Source: Roseofilum capinflatum BLCC-M114
GTDB lineage: Bacteria; Cyanobacteriota; Cyanobacteriia; Cyanobacteriales; Desertifilaceae
NCBI RefSeq assembly: GCF_030068505.1
Contig: NZ_JAQOSO010000023.1
Coordinates: 6,467 to 50,178 of the forward strand
Direction of reading: 5' to 3'
Length of the DNA: 43,712 bases
The notes beneath the pieces are model-generated. The model was not told the DNA's origin and made no database searches. It saw only the letters and a list, made by a program, of their open reading frames with translations. Positions 24,542 through 33,192 of the stretch are shown here, in pieces; the stretch's first letter is position 1; every line of letters starts with the position of its first letter. A program made the translations under genes and the position numbers.

Positions 24542-26518
24542 TTAAGTGAACATCCCGTTAATCATATCGCGATACTGTTCTTTCACAATGGGACGTTTAA
24601 TTTTCAAGGTTTGGGTCATCATGCCATTGTCGATGGAGAAGGGTTCGGTAATCAAACGAAACGGCCCAATGCGGTCATCGGCGCGATAACCGGGGCGATT
24701 TTTGACTTCTCGGTTGAGTTCACCTCGGAATAGGTCTTGAATGGCTGGATGCTCAAGGTTGAGCTTGAAGCTGCCATCGTCGAGGGTTTCGGCAATTCCC
24801 GCAGCATTGGCATGATGTTGTTTAACCCAGTTCTCTAGGCTCTCTAGGTTGGGGACAATTAAGGCTCCGAGCGATCGCTGATCTTGTCCGACGAGCATCA
24901 TTTGATCGATATACACACTGCGGATACAAGCATCTTCAATGGGTTGGGGTTCGATATTTTCCCCATTGGTCAAGACAATGGTATCTTTTGCCCGTCCGGT
25001 AATCACCAATTGTCCCTCTGGAGTCAGGAGGCCTAAGTCTCCGGTATCAAACCAGCCATCGGAATCAATGGCTTTGGCGGTGGCTTGGATATTGCCATAA
25101 TAGCCTTGCATAATTTGGGGGCCTCTAGCTACAATCACGCCGGTTTCTCCTTGAGGAAGGGGTTGGCGAGTTTCTAGATCGAGGATTCGCACTTCGGTTC
25201 CGGGTAAGGGTAAACCAGACGATCCGCGTAAATTGCGATCGCACCTGCGAGCCGTCAATACGGGAGCCGTTTCTGTTAAACCATAGCCGACTAAAATCTC
25301 AAAGTTAATCATCTCAAAGAACTTATCGATATGTTTGGCCAGGGAACCGCCTCCACTAATCACCTGTTTCATCTGTCCGCCCGTGGCTTGTCGCACTTTT
25401 TGATAGATTAGGCGATCGCCTAAATAATGCAAGGGAGCCAGTAATGCTGCCTTCACTGTAGCAGAGAGCCGGTCACTCGCAGAGGGGCTGAGGTTCTCTA
25501 GTTCGAGTTGTTCCTGAATCCGTTTGGCACTCACATACTGATCAGAAATGCTGAGAAAGGTTTGAATTAATTTTTGCCGACTCTGGGGCTGTTCGCGAAA
25601 TTCTTTCTGAATGCCTTCATAGATCGATTCCCACAACCGAGGCACACCCACCATGTAATGGGGTTTATAGTTCTTGAGGTCTTGTTTGAAGTGACGGATA
25701 CTGGTGTACCTTTGGGAACATCCTTGGGAGAGCAAATAATATTCAATGGTGCGCTCGTACACATGCCAAGAGGGAAGAATGCTCAAGATGCGATCGCCCG
25801 GATCGGGAGCCACCACCACCGCCAAAGTATTGATTTGATAGAGCAAATTCCCATGGGAGAGCATCGCCCCCTTGGGTTTACCGGTAGTTCCAGAGGTATA
25901 AATGAGGGTGGCTAATTGCTTGGGATTATGGTCTACAGGTTGATAGGATTGCCCTTGGGCGCGATTACACAATTGCCCAAAATTGAGATATAAGGGCGCA
26001 TCAGCAGAAGAGTGGGGTAGCTCTTCATCACTGAGCAGGATAATCGCTTGTAGGGTAATCGAGTCTAAGCGAGGAGCAAGTTTATCTAGGGTTTTGAGAT
26101 TTTCGACGATGAGAAAACTACTGCCGCTATCTTGGAGAATATAGAGCAGTTCCTCAATATCGGCCTGGGAAGAGCGAACCGCATTGGCTGCTCCGGTCAT
26201 CATAATCCCTTGATCGACCACAAACCATCGGGGGCTATTGTCGGCAAATAGAGCAATGCGATCGCCCGGATTCACGCCAAGCTGTTGCAGGGCGATCGCC
26301 ACCTGTTGCATCTGCTCGCACATCTGGCGATAGGTGAGACTCACTTTCTGTTTACTGTGAATATCCTCAAGCGCCACAATATCGCCAAACTTCTGAGCGG
26401 CGATCGGCCAGATTTCGGCGATCGACCCCAGGTGACTATAATTAACTGCATGACTTAAATTCGCCTTTTCTAGCGCCGACAGATTCGGATAATCAGATGC
26501 CACAAACCCATTACTCAT
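24542..26518 (-). CDS. aas: Long-chain acyl-ACP synthetase / AMP-dependent fatty acid ligase
   Basis: This 658-aa adenylate-forming enzyme activates free fatty acids. Motifs: P-loop LIYTSGTTGKPKGAMLSHGN, the A5-type YGLTETAPVLTARR, GWFDTGDLGLLTPEG and GRAKDTIVLTNGENIEPQP with the late lysine in QTLKIKRPIV. In cyanobacteria the main enzyme of this type (Synechocystis slr1609) is acyl-ACP synthetase, which recycles fatty acids released from lipids; the FadD-like acyl-CoA activity is less likely because beta-oxidation is generally absent. The gene has its own terminator. Confidence 0.92.
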   Translation of the reverse strand: MSNGFVASDYPNLSALEKANLSHAVNYSHLGSIAEIWPIAAQKFGDIVALEDIHSKQKVSLTYRQMCEQMQQVAIALQQLGVNPGDRIALFADNSPRWFVVDQGIMMTGAANAVRSSQADIEELLYILQDSGSSFLIVENLKTLDKLAPRLDSITLQAIILLSDEELPHSSADAPLYLNFGQLCNRAQGQSYQPVDHNPKQLATLIYTSGTTGKPKGAMLSHGNLLYQINTLAVVVAPDPGDRILSILPSWHVYERTIEYYLLSQGCSQRYTSIRHFKQDLKNYKPHYMVGVPRLWESIYEGIQKEFREQPQSRQKLIQTFLSISDQYVSAKRIQEQLELENLSPSASDRLSATVKAALLAPLHYLGDRLIYQKVRQATGGQMKQVISGGGSLAKHIDKFFEMINFEILVGYGLTETAPVLTARRCDRNLRGSSGLPLPGTEVRILDLETRQPLPQGETGVIVARGPQIMQGYYGNIQATAKAIDSDGWFDTGDLGLLTPEGQLVITGRAKDTIVLTNGENIEPQPIEDACIRSVYIDQMMLVGQDQRSLGALIVPNLESLENWVKQHHANAAGIAETLDDGSFKLNLEHPAIQDLFRGELNREVKNRPGYRADDRIGPFRLITEPFSIDNGMMTQTLKIKRPIVKEQYRDMINGMFT

Positions 26519-26639
26519 GTTGGTTGGTCTCTCATTCTCAAACTTTCTCCAGTTTATAAGACCCTAGAAGGTCTGCCGATCTCTAGTTGTGACGATTTCA
26601 ATCATGGCCGATGGTCTGATGGCTGATATTCTTGGCGAT

Positions 26640-27005
26640 CTACACTGCTCCTGATGATTCTGGGAAGACTAACCGAAACAAGGCCCAAATAAACTTACTT
26701 TCATTAGGTTCTACACCATTAACATCAATCACCTCTTTGGCCACATCAAAAGCGAAGGTTTGTTGATGGAAGGGGAGGGTGCGTAAGGCTTTGTAGGCTA
26801 ACTGGAGCGCCAGGGTAGGGTCATGGGCTGCATCTTGTACATTGACGATCGCCAGATCGAGTTCTTCATGAACCAAATCTGGAGCTACTTCCAGTTTATT
26901 CGCCAGGCGATCGACAATCAATTGCTTTTCCTCATCATCAGCAGAACCATCTACCACAGCAGCCAGAGCAGTCAAAGTTACTACATTTTTTAAAAAAGGA
27001 TTCAT
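26640..27005 (-). CDS. TerB-like small helical protein
   Basis: This 121-aa all-helical protein has TerB/DjlA-type acid patterns: LAAVVDGSADDEEKQLIVDRLANKL near the start and VIDVNGVEPNESKFIWALFRLVFP at the end, spacing that fits metal-binding helical hairpins in the family. AAGGA 9 nt before the ATG at 27005 sets the start. TerB proteins are associated with TerD-type stress modules; two TerD genes lie 9 kb away but are not linked in an operon. Confidence 0.6.
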   Translation of the reverse strand: MNPFLKNVVTLTALAAVVDGSADDEEKQLIVDRLANKLEVAPDLVHEELDLAIVNVQDAAHDPTLALQLAYKALRTLPFHQQTFAFDVAKEVIDVNGVEPNESKFIWALFRLVFPESSGAV

Positions 27006-27044
27006 AAGTATTATTCCTTGAATCAAAACGATATAGCGTTTTAG

Positions 27045-27082
27045 GCTCGTAATAGGTAATCAGGTAATCCCCCATACCCTGG
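27045..27082. repeat. Heptamer-like repeat and G/C-rich stretch
   Basis: Imperfect CGTAATAGGTAATCAGGTAATC units sit between the fucose synthase stop and the TerB-like start, followed by CCCCCATACCCTGGAGGGTTGGGG. They match the GGTAAT arrays elsewhere. Confidence 0.55.
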
Positions 27083-27105
27083 AGGGTTGGGGGGATCGAG
27101 AAACC

Positions 27106-28056
27106 CTAGAGGGCCTCTGCATGGGTACGATACCAGTCAATGGTTCGTTTCAGCCCTTCGCGAAACTCCATATTTGCCGTAAACCCAAACCAATCCTTTG
27201 CTCGCTGGGTATCTAAGCATCGGCGAGGTTGACCATTGGGCTGATCCGTTTGCCAAACAATTTCGCCCTTAAATTCCATTAACTCACAAATGAGTTCGAC
27301 GAGATCGCGGATGGTGATTTCGTAACCCGTTCCTAAATTGACTGGCTCAGAGTCATTGTACTTCTGAGTCGCCATCACAATTCCCCGTGCAGCATCCGTG
27401 GAATAGAGAAACTCGCGACTTGGCGAACCATCTCCCCAAGCGGGAAGAGTCGTATCTCCCCGTTGTTGAGCTTCATAGACTTTGCGAATGAGGGCGGGAA
27501 TCACATGGGAACTGCTGGGGTCGAAGTTATCTTCTGGCCCGTACAAGTTTACCGGCAAGAGGAAAATACCATTAAATCCATATTGTTGCCGATAGGATTG
27601 AAGCTGCACTAGGAGGGCTTTTTTGGCAATACCATAGGGAGCATTGGTTTCTTCGGGATAGCCGTTCCAGAGGTCTTCTTCTTTGAAGGGAACGGGGGTA
27701 AATTTAGGATAGGCGCAGATGGTTCCTACACAGACAAACTTTTGGATACCGGCTTGATAAGCACAATGGATGAGCTGGGTTCCCATCATCAAGTTATCGT
27801 AGTAAAGCTCTGCGGGTTTTTCTCGGTTGAGACCGATTCCGCCCACATGGGCTGCCAGGTGGATGATGATGTCTTGATTTTTGACAACTTTTTCGCAGGC
27901 GGACATTTGGCGAAGATCGTGTTGGCGCGATCGCGCAATGGTAATCTGTTCAGGATTCGCCCCTGCTGCCTGAAGTTGCTCAATCACCTGACGACCGAGA
28001 AACCCCGCGCCCCCCGTGACCAAAATCCGTTTATCTTGCAATTCTATGGTGGTCAT
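27106..28056 (-). CDS. fcl: GDP-L-fucose synthase
   Basis: This 316-aa extended SDR enzyme epimerises and reduces GDP-4-keto-6-deoxymannose to GDP-L-fucose. It has the NADP-binding loop [12 protein letters not shown] near the start, [21 protein letters not shown], and the catalytic Tyr/Lys in [13 protein letters not shown]. The family's serine position is Thr-Ile-Cys here, which I believe is common in this clade. It is 19 bp downstream of gmd, which makes its substrate, so the two act in sequence in surface-polysaccharide sugar supply. Confidence 0.93.
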   Translation of the reverse strand: MTTIELQDKRILVTGGAGFLGRQVIEQLQAAGANPEQITIARSRQHDLRQMSACEKVVKNQDIIIHLAAHVGGIGLNREKPAELYYDNLMMGTQLIHCAYQAGIQKFVCVGTICAYPKFTPVPFKEEDLWNGYPEETNAPYGIAKKALLVQLQSYRQQYGFNGIFLLPVNLYGPEDNFDPSSSHVIPALIRKVYEAQQRGDTTLPAWGDGSPSREFLYSTDAARGIVMATQKYNDSEPVNLGTGYEITIRDLVELICELMEFKGEIVWQTDQPNGQPRRCLDTQRAKDWFGFTANMEFREGLKRTIDWYRTHAEAL

Positions 28057-28075
28057 CGTTTTTCCTCAATTTGCC

Positions 28076-29104
28076 TTAGTCAAATCCGTTGCCCAACTGT
28101 TTGGTTTTTTTCAGCGCTTCTCGATCGGAATCGACCATTAATTGTACTAGCTCCTCAAAGGTAACAGAGGGTTCCCAACCGAGCTTTTCTTTAGCTTTGC
28201 TGGGGTCACCAATGAGTAAATCGACTTCTGCTGGACGTAAATAGCGCTCATCAAACTCCACATAATCTTGCCAGGTTAAGCCGACATGGGTAAAGGCAAT
28301 CTCCAGAAACTCGCGAATGGAGTGGGTTTCATTGGTGGCGACGACATAATCATCCGGTTGGTCTTGCTGAAGCATCAGCCACATGGCGCGTACATAGTCT
28401 TTGGCATAGCCCCAGTCCCGTTTTGCGTCTAAATTCCCCAGATAGAGTTTCTTTTGCAGTCCGGCGGTAATCCGAGCGACCGCACGGGTGATTTTACGAG
28501 TCACAAAGGTTTCACCGCGACGGGGGGATTCATGGTTAAACAGGATACCGTTACAGGCAAAGAGATCGTAGGATTCCCGGTAGTTAATGGTTTGCCAATG
28601 GGCATAGACTTTAGCGCAGGAGTAGGGACTCCGGGGATAGAAGGGGGTGGTTTCTTTTTGGGGGACTTCCTGGACTTTTCCAAACATCTCGGATGAGCCA
28701 GCTTGGTAGAATCTGACCTGATTGCCAGTACGATGTTGGTAATCGCGAATGGCTTCTAGGAGCCGCAGGGTTCCCATGGCGACAGTATCGACGGTATATT
28801 CGGGGGAGTCAAAACTGACTCGCACGTGGGATTGAGCGCCCAAATTGTAGACTTCCTGGGGTTCAATTTCTTCTAAGATCCGGCGGAGGGTGGTGCCATC
28901 GGTGAGATCGCCGTAGTGGAGGAAAAATCGAGCTTCGTCTTCATGGGGATCGATGTAAATGTGATCGATGCGATCGGTGTTGAAGGAGGAACTGCGGCGA
29001 ATGATTCCATGGACTTCGTACCCCTTTTCGAGTAAGAATTCACTCAGATAGGAACCATCTTGACCGGTAATTCCAGTAATCAGCGATCGCTTACGTTGTG
29101 TCAT
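28076..29104 (-). CDS. gmd: GDP-mannose 4,6-dehydratase
   Basis: The product is 342 aa, catalysing the first step from GDP-mannose to GDP-deoxysugars. Clear motifs are [23 protein letters not shown] at the N-terminus, [29 protein letters not shown], and the catalytic [12 protein letters not shown] (Tyr-x3-Lys variant) with [14 protein letters not shown]. It is complete and the first gene of the gmd-fcl pair. The product could feed GDP-fucose or GDP-rhamnose paths; the adjacent fcl argues for fucose. Confidence 0.95.
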   Translation of the reverse strand: MTQRKRSLITGITGQDGSYLSEFLLEKGYEVHGIIRRSSSFNTDRIDHIYIDPHEDEARFFLHYGDLTDGTTLRRILEEIEPQEVYNLGAQSHVRVSFDSPEYTVDTVAMGTLRLLEAIRDYQHRTGNQVRFYQAGSSEMFGKVQEVPQKETTPFYPRSPYSCAKVYAHWQTINYRESYDLFACNGILFNHESPRRGETFVTRKITRAVARITAGLQKKLYLGNLDAKRDWGYAKDYVRAMWLMLQQDQPDDYVVATNETHSIREFLEIAFTHVGLTWQDYVEFDERYLRPAEVDLLIGDPSKAKEKLGWEPSVTFEELVQLMVDSDREALKKTKQLGNGFD

Positions 29105-29296
29105 CGGTAATCTTCCTTGCGTCGTATAAATTAGAGTTTAATCGTACCTGATGCCGACCCTAAAACCTATGAGCATTCAGAGAATGCCCAACTTAGCTTA
29201 ACACCTGGCCCTTCGGTCTTAAGGTGATCTCAGTTCTCCTTCTTTACTATTTTCTAATTCTATAACCGGATCGATCCGTTCCTAACTCCCATACAG

Positions 29297-29330
29297 ATAG
29301 GGGAGTCCAGGTTTTCCTGAACTCCCCTAT
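29297..29330. terminator. 15-bp hairpin between the sugar transferase and gmd
   Basis: ATAGGGGAGTCCAGG (29297-29311) and CCTGAACTCCCCTAT (29316-29330) pair almost perfectly around TTTT. It lies about 30 bp past the sugar-transferase stop. It lacks a clear T-run but is strong enough to serve as a terminator or an RNA-stability element. Confidence 0.55.
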
Positions 29331-29361
29331 GTTGATGCATCTCTTCTGGATCTAAGCTCGG

Positions 29362-30090
29362 TTAGTAAGCTCCATTTCCTTTGGGGAAAATAACCACCCC
29401 AATGGTTTTGATCACAATCCAGAGATCCATCCAAAAATTCTTGAAATTCACATAGTACAGGTCAATTTGAATTCTCCGAGGGTAGGGAATATCATTACGT
29501 CCTGATACCTGCCACAGCCCCGTGATTCCCGGCTTTATGGTTAAAACCTTGTCAATATGTTTACCATATTTGTGCAGTTCTTCCGGAACCAGGGGACGGG
29601 GGCCGACGACACTCATATCTCCCTTGAGGACATTCCAGAATTGGGGAAACTCATCTAAGCTGGTGACTCTGAGAAACTTACCAATCCAGGTTATACGCGG
29701 ATCGTGCTTTAGCTTAAAGTTATTCTCAAACTCTTCACGCATCTGGGGAGAAGCCGCCATCATCTCGGAGAGAACTCGATCCGCATTGGGAATCATGGTT
29801 CTGAATTTGATACATTTAAACAATCTATAGTCTTTTCCCACTCGTTCTTGTATGTAAAATACAGATCCCTGAGAATTGAGTATAATCAACAGGGTTAGAA
29901 CCAAATAAACCGGGGAAAACAAGACGAGAACAGCCAGCGAGAAGAAAATATCGAAGGCCCGTTTAAAAAACTCTCCGTTGAGACTGATGGATAGACCCTG
30001 ATGTCTCGCTCTGAATCGTTGAGGACGAAACCCGCGCTTGACATAGATCCGAGCAGTCTTGCCAGAGATAAATTGACTCTCAGCAGTCAT
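29362..30090 (-). CDS. Priming sugar transferase (undecaprenyl-phosphate phosphoglycosyltransferase)
   Basis: This 242-aa monotopic phosphoglycosyltransferase has a hydrophobic segment near residues 45-70 and the catalytic domain motifs KFRTMIPNADRVL, SLDEFPQFWNVLKGDMSVVGPRPL (the Asp-Glu pair sits in SLDEFPQ) and KPGITGLWQVSGRNDIPY. It lacks the extra N-terminal TM domain of full WcaJ. It adds the first sugar phosphate to the lipid carrier in exopolysaccharide or O-antigen synthesis. The sugar cannot be told. Its neighbours gmd, fcl and a GT4 gene make a surface-polysaccharide cluster. Confidence 0.9.
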   Translation of the reverse strand: MTAESQFISGKTARIYVKRGFRPQRFRARHQGLSISLNGEFFKRAFDIFFSLAVLVLFSPVYLVLTLLIILNSQGSVFYIQERVGKDYRLFKCIKFRTMIPNADRVLSEMMAASPQMREEFENNFKLKHDPRITWIGKFLRVTSLDEFPQFWNVLKGDMSVVGPRPLVPEELHKYGKHIDKVLTIKPGITGLWQVSGRNDIPYPRRIQIDLYYVNFKNFWMDLWIVIKTIGVVIFPKGNGAY

Positions 30091-30221
30091 CGTACTCCTC
30101 TATTTCACACCACACACACCTAATCATAAAGCCACTGACCCCGAATCAGAAGAATTTGATTCCAATTATTCTGAAGTTAGGGATCGGGGCCGGGAAAGTT
30201 ATACCCATAAGAACTTGCCCA

Positions 30222-31367
30222 TCAGAACTGTTGTAAGTCTTGATAAGCGCGTTTGAGTAGATCACTATAACGCTCTTCAAACACTTTCGGGTGAAACTGG
30301 GTCGAATGGGTATGAATTTGTTCGGGGTTAAAGGGCGATCGCCCCAATGCCTCAAACTGCTCCACCGCTTCTATCAACGATTCTGGGGTTTGCTGTGGAA
30401 ATAATAACCCGGTTGCGCCCTCTGGGTGAACCCGAAAATCGCGAACCGTTTCTAAAGCGCCTCCCTTGCCATAGGCAATGACGGGAGTGCCACAGGCTTG
30501 GGCTTCCACAACGGCCATGCCAAAATCTTCACAAGCAGCATATACAAAGGCTTTAGCTTCGCTCATGTATTGATTGACGACCTCATTGGACTGAAAACCC
30601 AGAAACTCAATATTGGATTTGGCGATCGCTTCAAGTTCTTCCCGTTGAGGCCCGGTACCAATGACCACCAGATGCCGACCTAACTGGTTAAATGCTTCCA
30701 CCATGAGCCGTACTTGCTTGTAGCTGACCAAACGGCAGACGGTGACATAAAAATCCTGTTTTTTGGCTTGGAAGGGAAAGCGATCGATATCGATAGGAGG
30801 GTAAATCACTTCCGCTTGGCGGCGATAGCACCGCCAAATTCGCCTTGCAGTGTGCTTGGAGTTGGCAATGAACTGATCTACCCGATTGGCGGATATCACG
30901 TCCCACAGCCTCATTTTGTGGAGGATATACCGACTCACCCAACCGGGTATACCTCGCCCCAATTTACTCTCCTTCAGATACTCGAAGGTTAAATCCCAGG
31001 CATAGCGCATGGGGGTATGGCAATAACACAGATGCAGTTGTCCCGGACGGGTGAGGACTCCTTTGGCGACGGCATGGGAGGAGGAGAGAATAATATCATA
31101 GTCGCCTAAATCCAGTTGCTCGATCGCCAAGGGAAGCAGAGGCAAATAATTTTGTACTCCTCGACGAGCAAAGGGAAAGTGCTGTAAAAACGTGGTTCCA
31201 ATCTGGCGCTGATAGAGGTAACTATCGGGGTTGGTGGATTCAAAGTCAATCAGAGCATACAGATCTGCGTCAATCTGTTTGAGAATTGCTTTAACCACCA
31301 GTTCCGATCCCCCCGTGGCTAAGGGGGTTAACCATTCATGGACAAGGGCATATTTGAGTTCGGGCAT
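30222..31367 (-). CDS. Glycosyltransferase family 4
   Basis: The 381-aa enzyme has the two-Rossmann GT-B fold. The donor-binding motif is in AACEDFGMAVVEAQACGTPVIAYGKGGALETV (E-x7-E pattern), and FYVTVCRLVSYKQVRLMVEAF is the C-domain entry. The N-domain has LVHEWLTPLATGGSE and CHTPMRYAWDL, typical of mannosyl- or related GT4 enzymes. It probably extends the polysaccharide primed by the sugar transferase. It lies 39 bp downstream of the C15-like peptidase gene on the same strand. Confidence 0.9.
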   Translation of the reverse strand: MPELKYALVHEWLTPLATGGSELVVKAILKQIDADLYALIDFESTNPDSYLYQRQIGTTFLQHFPFARRGVQNYLPLLPLAIEQLDLGDYDIILSSSHAVAKGVLTRPGQLHLCYCHTPMRYAWDLTFEYLKESKLGRGIPGWVSRYILHKMRLWDVISANRVDQFIANSKHTARRIWRCYRRQAEVIYPPIDIDRFPFQAKKQDFYVTVCRLVSYKQVRLMVEAFNQLGRHLVVIGTGPQREELEAIAKSNIEFLGFQSNEVVNQYMSEAKAFVYAACEDFGMAVVEAQACGTPVIAYGKGGALETVRDFRVHPEGATGLLFPQQTPESLIEAVEQFEALGRSPFNPEQIHTHSTQFHPKVFEERYSDLLKRAYQDLQQF

Positions 31368-31406
31368 GTTGAGAGAATAGGGAATGAGGAAAAGTTATTG
31401 CAGGGT

Positions 31407-31943
31407 TCATTGATTGTCCAATTGATTGTCCAATTGATTGTCCAAACGATGAAGAATTGCTAAAAAGGTGTCGATCGCCGCTTCTTCATTGTCTGGACAG
31501 AGGATCGGGACATGGATAAATAGAGCGCGAGTGGGGAGATTGAGGCTTTTAATCTCATTTAAGACCCCATAATAGAGATCTTCACAGACAAATCGACCGG
31601 CATAATCGCTAATATAAACCCGATCGAGTCCCTTAATGAGCTGTTCTAGGTCGATCGCCGGTCTTAAAATTTTATCCCCTTGCGTCGCATTCGACTCAAT
31701 ACTGAGGCGATCGCGTTGTTCTGCCATGCCGCAACACAACACCCAACGCGGTTGATAGGAGTGCAAAGACACCAGGGTTTGCGCGATCGCCTGTGGGGAA
31801 TGCACCGGTAGTTTTCTCAGTAACAATAACCGCTCTGGATGCGGATAACATTCACCAATGCGCTCCAGGAGATCATCAGAGGAGTTACTCTTCTGGTGCG
31901 GTTTCCAGGTCGTAAAGGAGGTTAACAGAAAGGATCGGGTCAT
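31407..31943 (-). CDS. Pyroglutamyl-peptidase I-like (C15) protein with LDNQ tail
   Basis: This 178-aa protein resembles peptidase family C15. The putative catalytic Glu is in CCGMAEQRDRLSIE, the Cys in ISDYAGRFVCEDLYY and the His in ALFIHVPIL. It is slightly short for the family (about 210). The last 12 residues are three LDNQ units encoded by a perfect 12-bp tandem repeat at 31410-31445, a probable replication-slippage expansion at the 3' end. It begins 9 bp after cpcT and continues into the GT4 gene, an odd mixture of functions. Confidence 0.75.
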   Translation of the reverse strand: MTRSFLLTSFTTWKPHQKSNSSDDLLERIGECYPHPERLLLLRKLPVHSPQAIAQTLVSLHSYQPRWVLCCGMAEQRDRLSIESNATQGDKILRPAIDLEQLIKGLDRVYISDYAGRFVCEDLYYGVLNEIKSLNLPTRALFIHVPILCPDNEEAAIDTFLAILHRLDNQLDNQLDNQ

Positions 31944-31952
31944 TTCCTCTGA

Positions 31953-32546
31953 CTATTGACTTTGTACTTCATCGGCAAAGTTTTCCCAGCGCACAAACTC
32001 AAAGGGGCCAGCAATGGAACCCCAAACCCTTTCATCCGTTTCTAAGTCACGTCCGCGATCTAAGCTAATCAGTCCTTGTGGACTGACTTCAAATTCACTA
32101 TCAAGATAAGTTGTTTTATCGTTACGAACGACTACGCAACCTTTTCCAGGTTCGACTGTGGCTTTGAAACTATGTCCTGTCCATTGCACTTGGAAGGTAC
32201 ATCCGGGCAGTTTTTCAATCCGGTCTGCGGTCAATTTCTGGAGGCGCTCAGGTTGTCGAGATGCACCATAGAACTCTTGTTCACCGAGAACTTTATGATT
32301 TTCCACCTCAATTTGATTCTCCTTGAGGACAAAGTTGAGAACACGAGTACGATAGGGTTGAGTGACATCTAGATCGTAGGCTTGCTCTAGATATAAACTA
32401 ATATTGCCCATCAGATCGAAGGGTAGAGGACGCATACAAACGCGAATATGGGCAAAAAAGGGCGGATTTTCAAACGCTTGCTCTTGATTACTAAAGTCAG
32501 CAGCCATCCAACGGGCTAAGGTAACAATATCTGTAGAATGGGTCAT
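31953..32546 (-). CDS. cpcT: CpcT/CpeT family phycobiliprotein lyase
   Basis: This 197-aa protein belongs to the CpcT/CpeT family. Characteristic segments: LARWMAADFSNQEQAFENPPFFAHIRVCMRPLP, SLYLEQAYDLD, FYGASRQPERLQKLT, and KATVEPGKGCVV followed by SLDRGRDLETDERVWGSIAGPF. CpcT attaches phycocyanobilin to Cys-153 of beta-phycocyanin; CpeT-type relatives act on phycoerythrin. I cannot separate these by reading. The ATG at 32546 is preferred to a TTG at 32570. The gene heads a run with the C15-like and GT4 genes and is divergent from the CNBD gene. Confidence 0.9.
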   Translation of the reverse strand: MTHSTDIVTLARWMAADFSNQEQAFENPPFFAHIRVCMRPLPFDLMGNISLYLEQAYDLDVTQPYRTRVLNFVLKENQIEVENHKVLGEQEFYGASRQPERLQKLTADRIEKLPGCTFQVQWTGHSFKATVEPGKGCVVVRNDKTTYLDSEFEVSPQGLISLDRGRDLETDERVWGSIAGPFEFVRWENFADEVQSQ

Positions 32547-32613
32547 AACTATTAAAACTTCAAAATTCAAAGTTATCTTCTATATCTGCAATTTCTCTGA
32601 GTAAAGAAACTCG

Positions 32614-33177
32614 ATGACGGTGCATAATAAAACCAGAGTTAGGATAGACCTAGAGCCGGATGCTATGAACTATCAACAGTTTGAAGCCTTTAATCACCTG
32701 AAGCCTGAACAAATCCAAGACTTCCTGAAAGTAGGCAAACAGGGAACGATCGCAGCAAGCAAGCGCATTCTAAAACAAAATGTTCTCTGTCGGCAAATTA
32801 TTTTCCTTCTAGAAGGAGAGGTTCAGGTTTCCCTGGAGACCTCCAAAGGGGAACACACCCTATCAACGATCAGCGCTCCTACTGTACTGGGAGAAATCAG
32901 TTTTTTTAGCGGTGAACCCAGTTCTGCAACGGTTACGACCCTGACCCAGATTAAGGTTCTGGTGATTGACTTTGATGTTCTGCGTCAACGACTGATCGAA
33001 GGCGATCGCGTCACAGCTTTGATCCTGTTGAATATGTCCCAAGCCTTGGCTAAACGGGCCTCAACCATGACTCGTCAGCTTTCGGAATTCTATGTTAAAC
33101 AACAGGAAATGGAAACCCAGGTCTCAGAGGTACAACACGCAAGTACGGCCATTTTTGGAGAATGGAGCTTTATCTAA
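32614..33177 (+). CDS. Cyclic-nucleotide-binding-fold protein, no HTH
   Basis: This 187-aa protein has a CNBD-like beta-roll: IIFLLEGEVQVSLETSKGEHTLSTIS, TVLGEISFFSGEPSSATVTT and a C-helix (LNMSQALAKRASTMTRQL). There is no DNA-binding helix-turn-helix. In the phosphate-binding cassette the usual Arg after Pro is Ser (GEPSSATV), which argues against normal cAMP binding. The C-terminal 40 residues are helical (FYVKQQEMETQVSEVQHA). A role as a stand-alone sensory domain or regulator is possible; nothing nearby fixes it. It converges on pxcA. Confidence 0.8.
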   Translation: MTVHNKTRVRIDLEPDAMNYQQFEAFNHLKPEQIQDFLKVGKQGTIAASKRILKQNVLCRQIIFLLEGEVQVSLETSKGEHTLSTISAPTVLGEISFFSGEPSSATVTTLTQIKVLVIDFDVLRQRLIEGDRVTALILLNMSQALAKRASTMTRQLSEFYVKQQEMETQVSEVQHASTAIFGEWSFI

Positions 33178-33192
33178 TGCGGTGCGCTTTAT

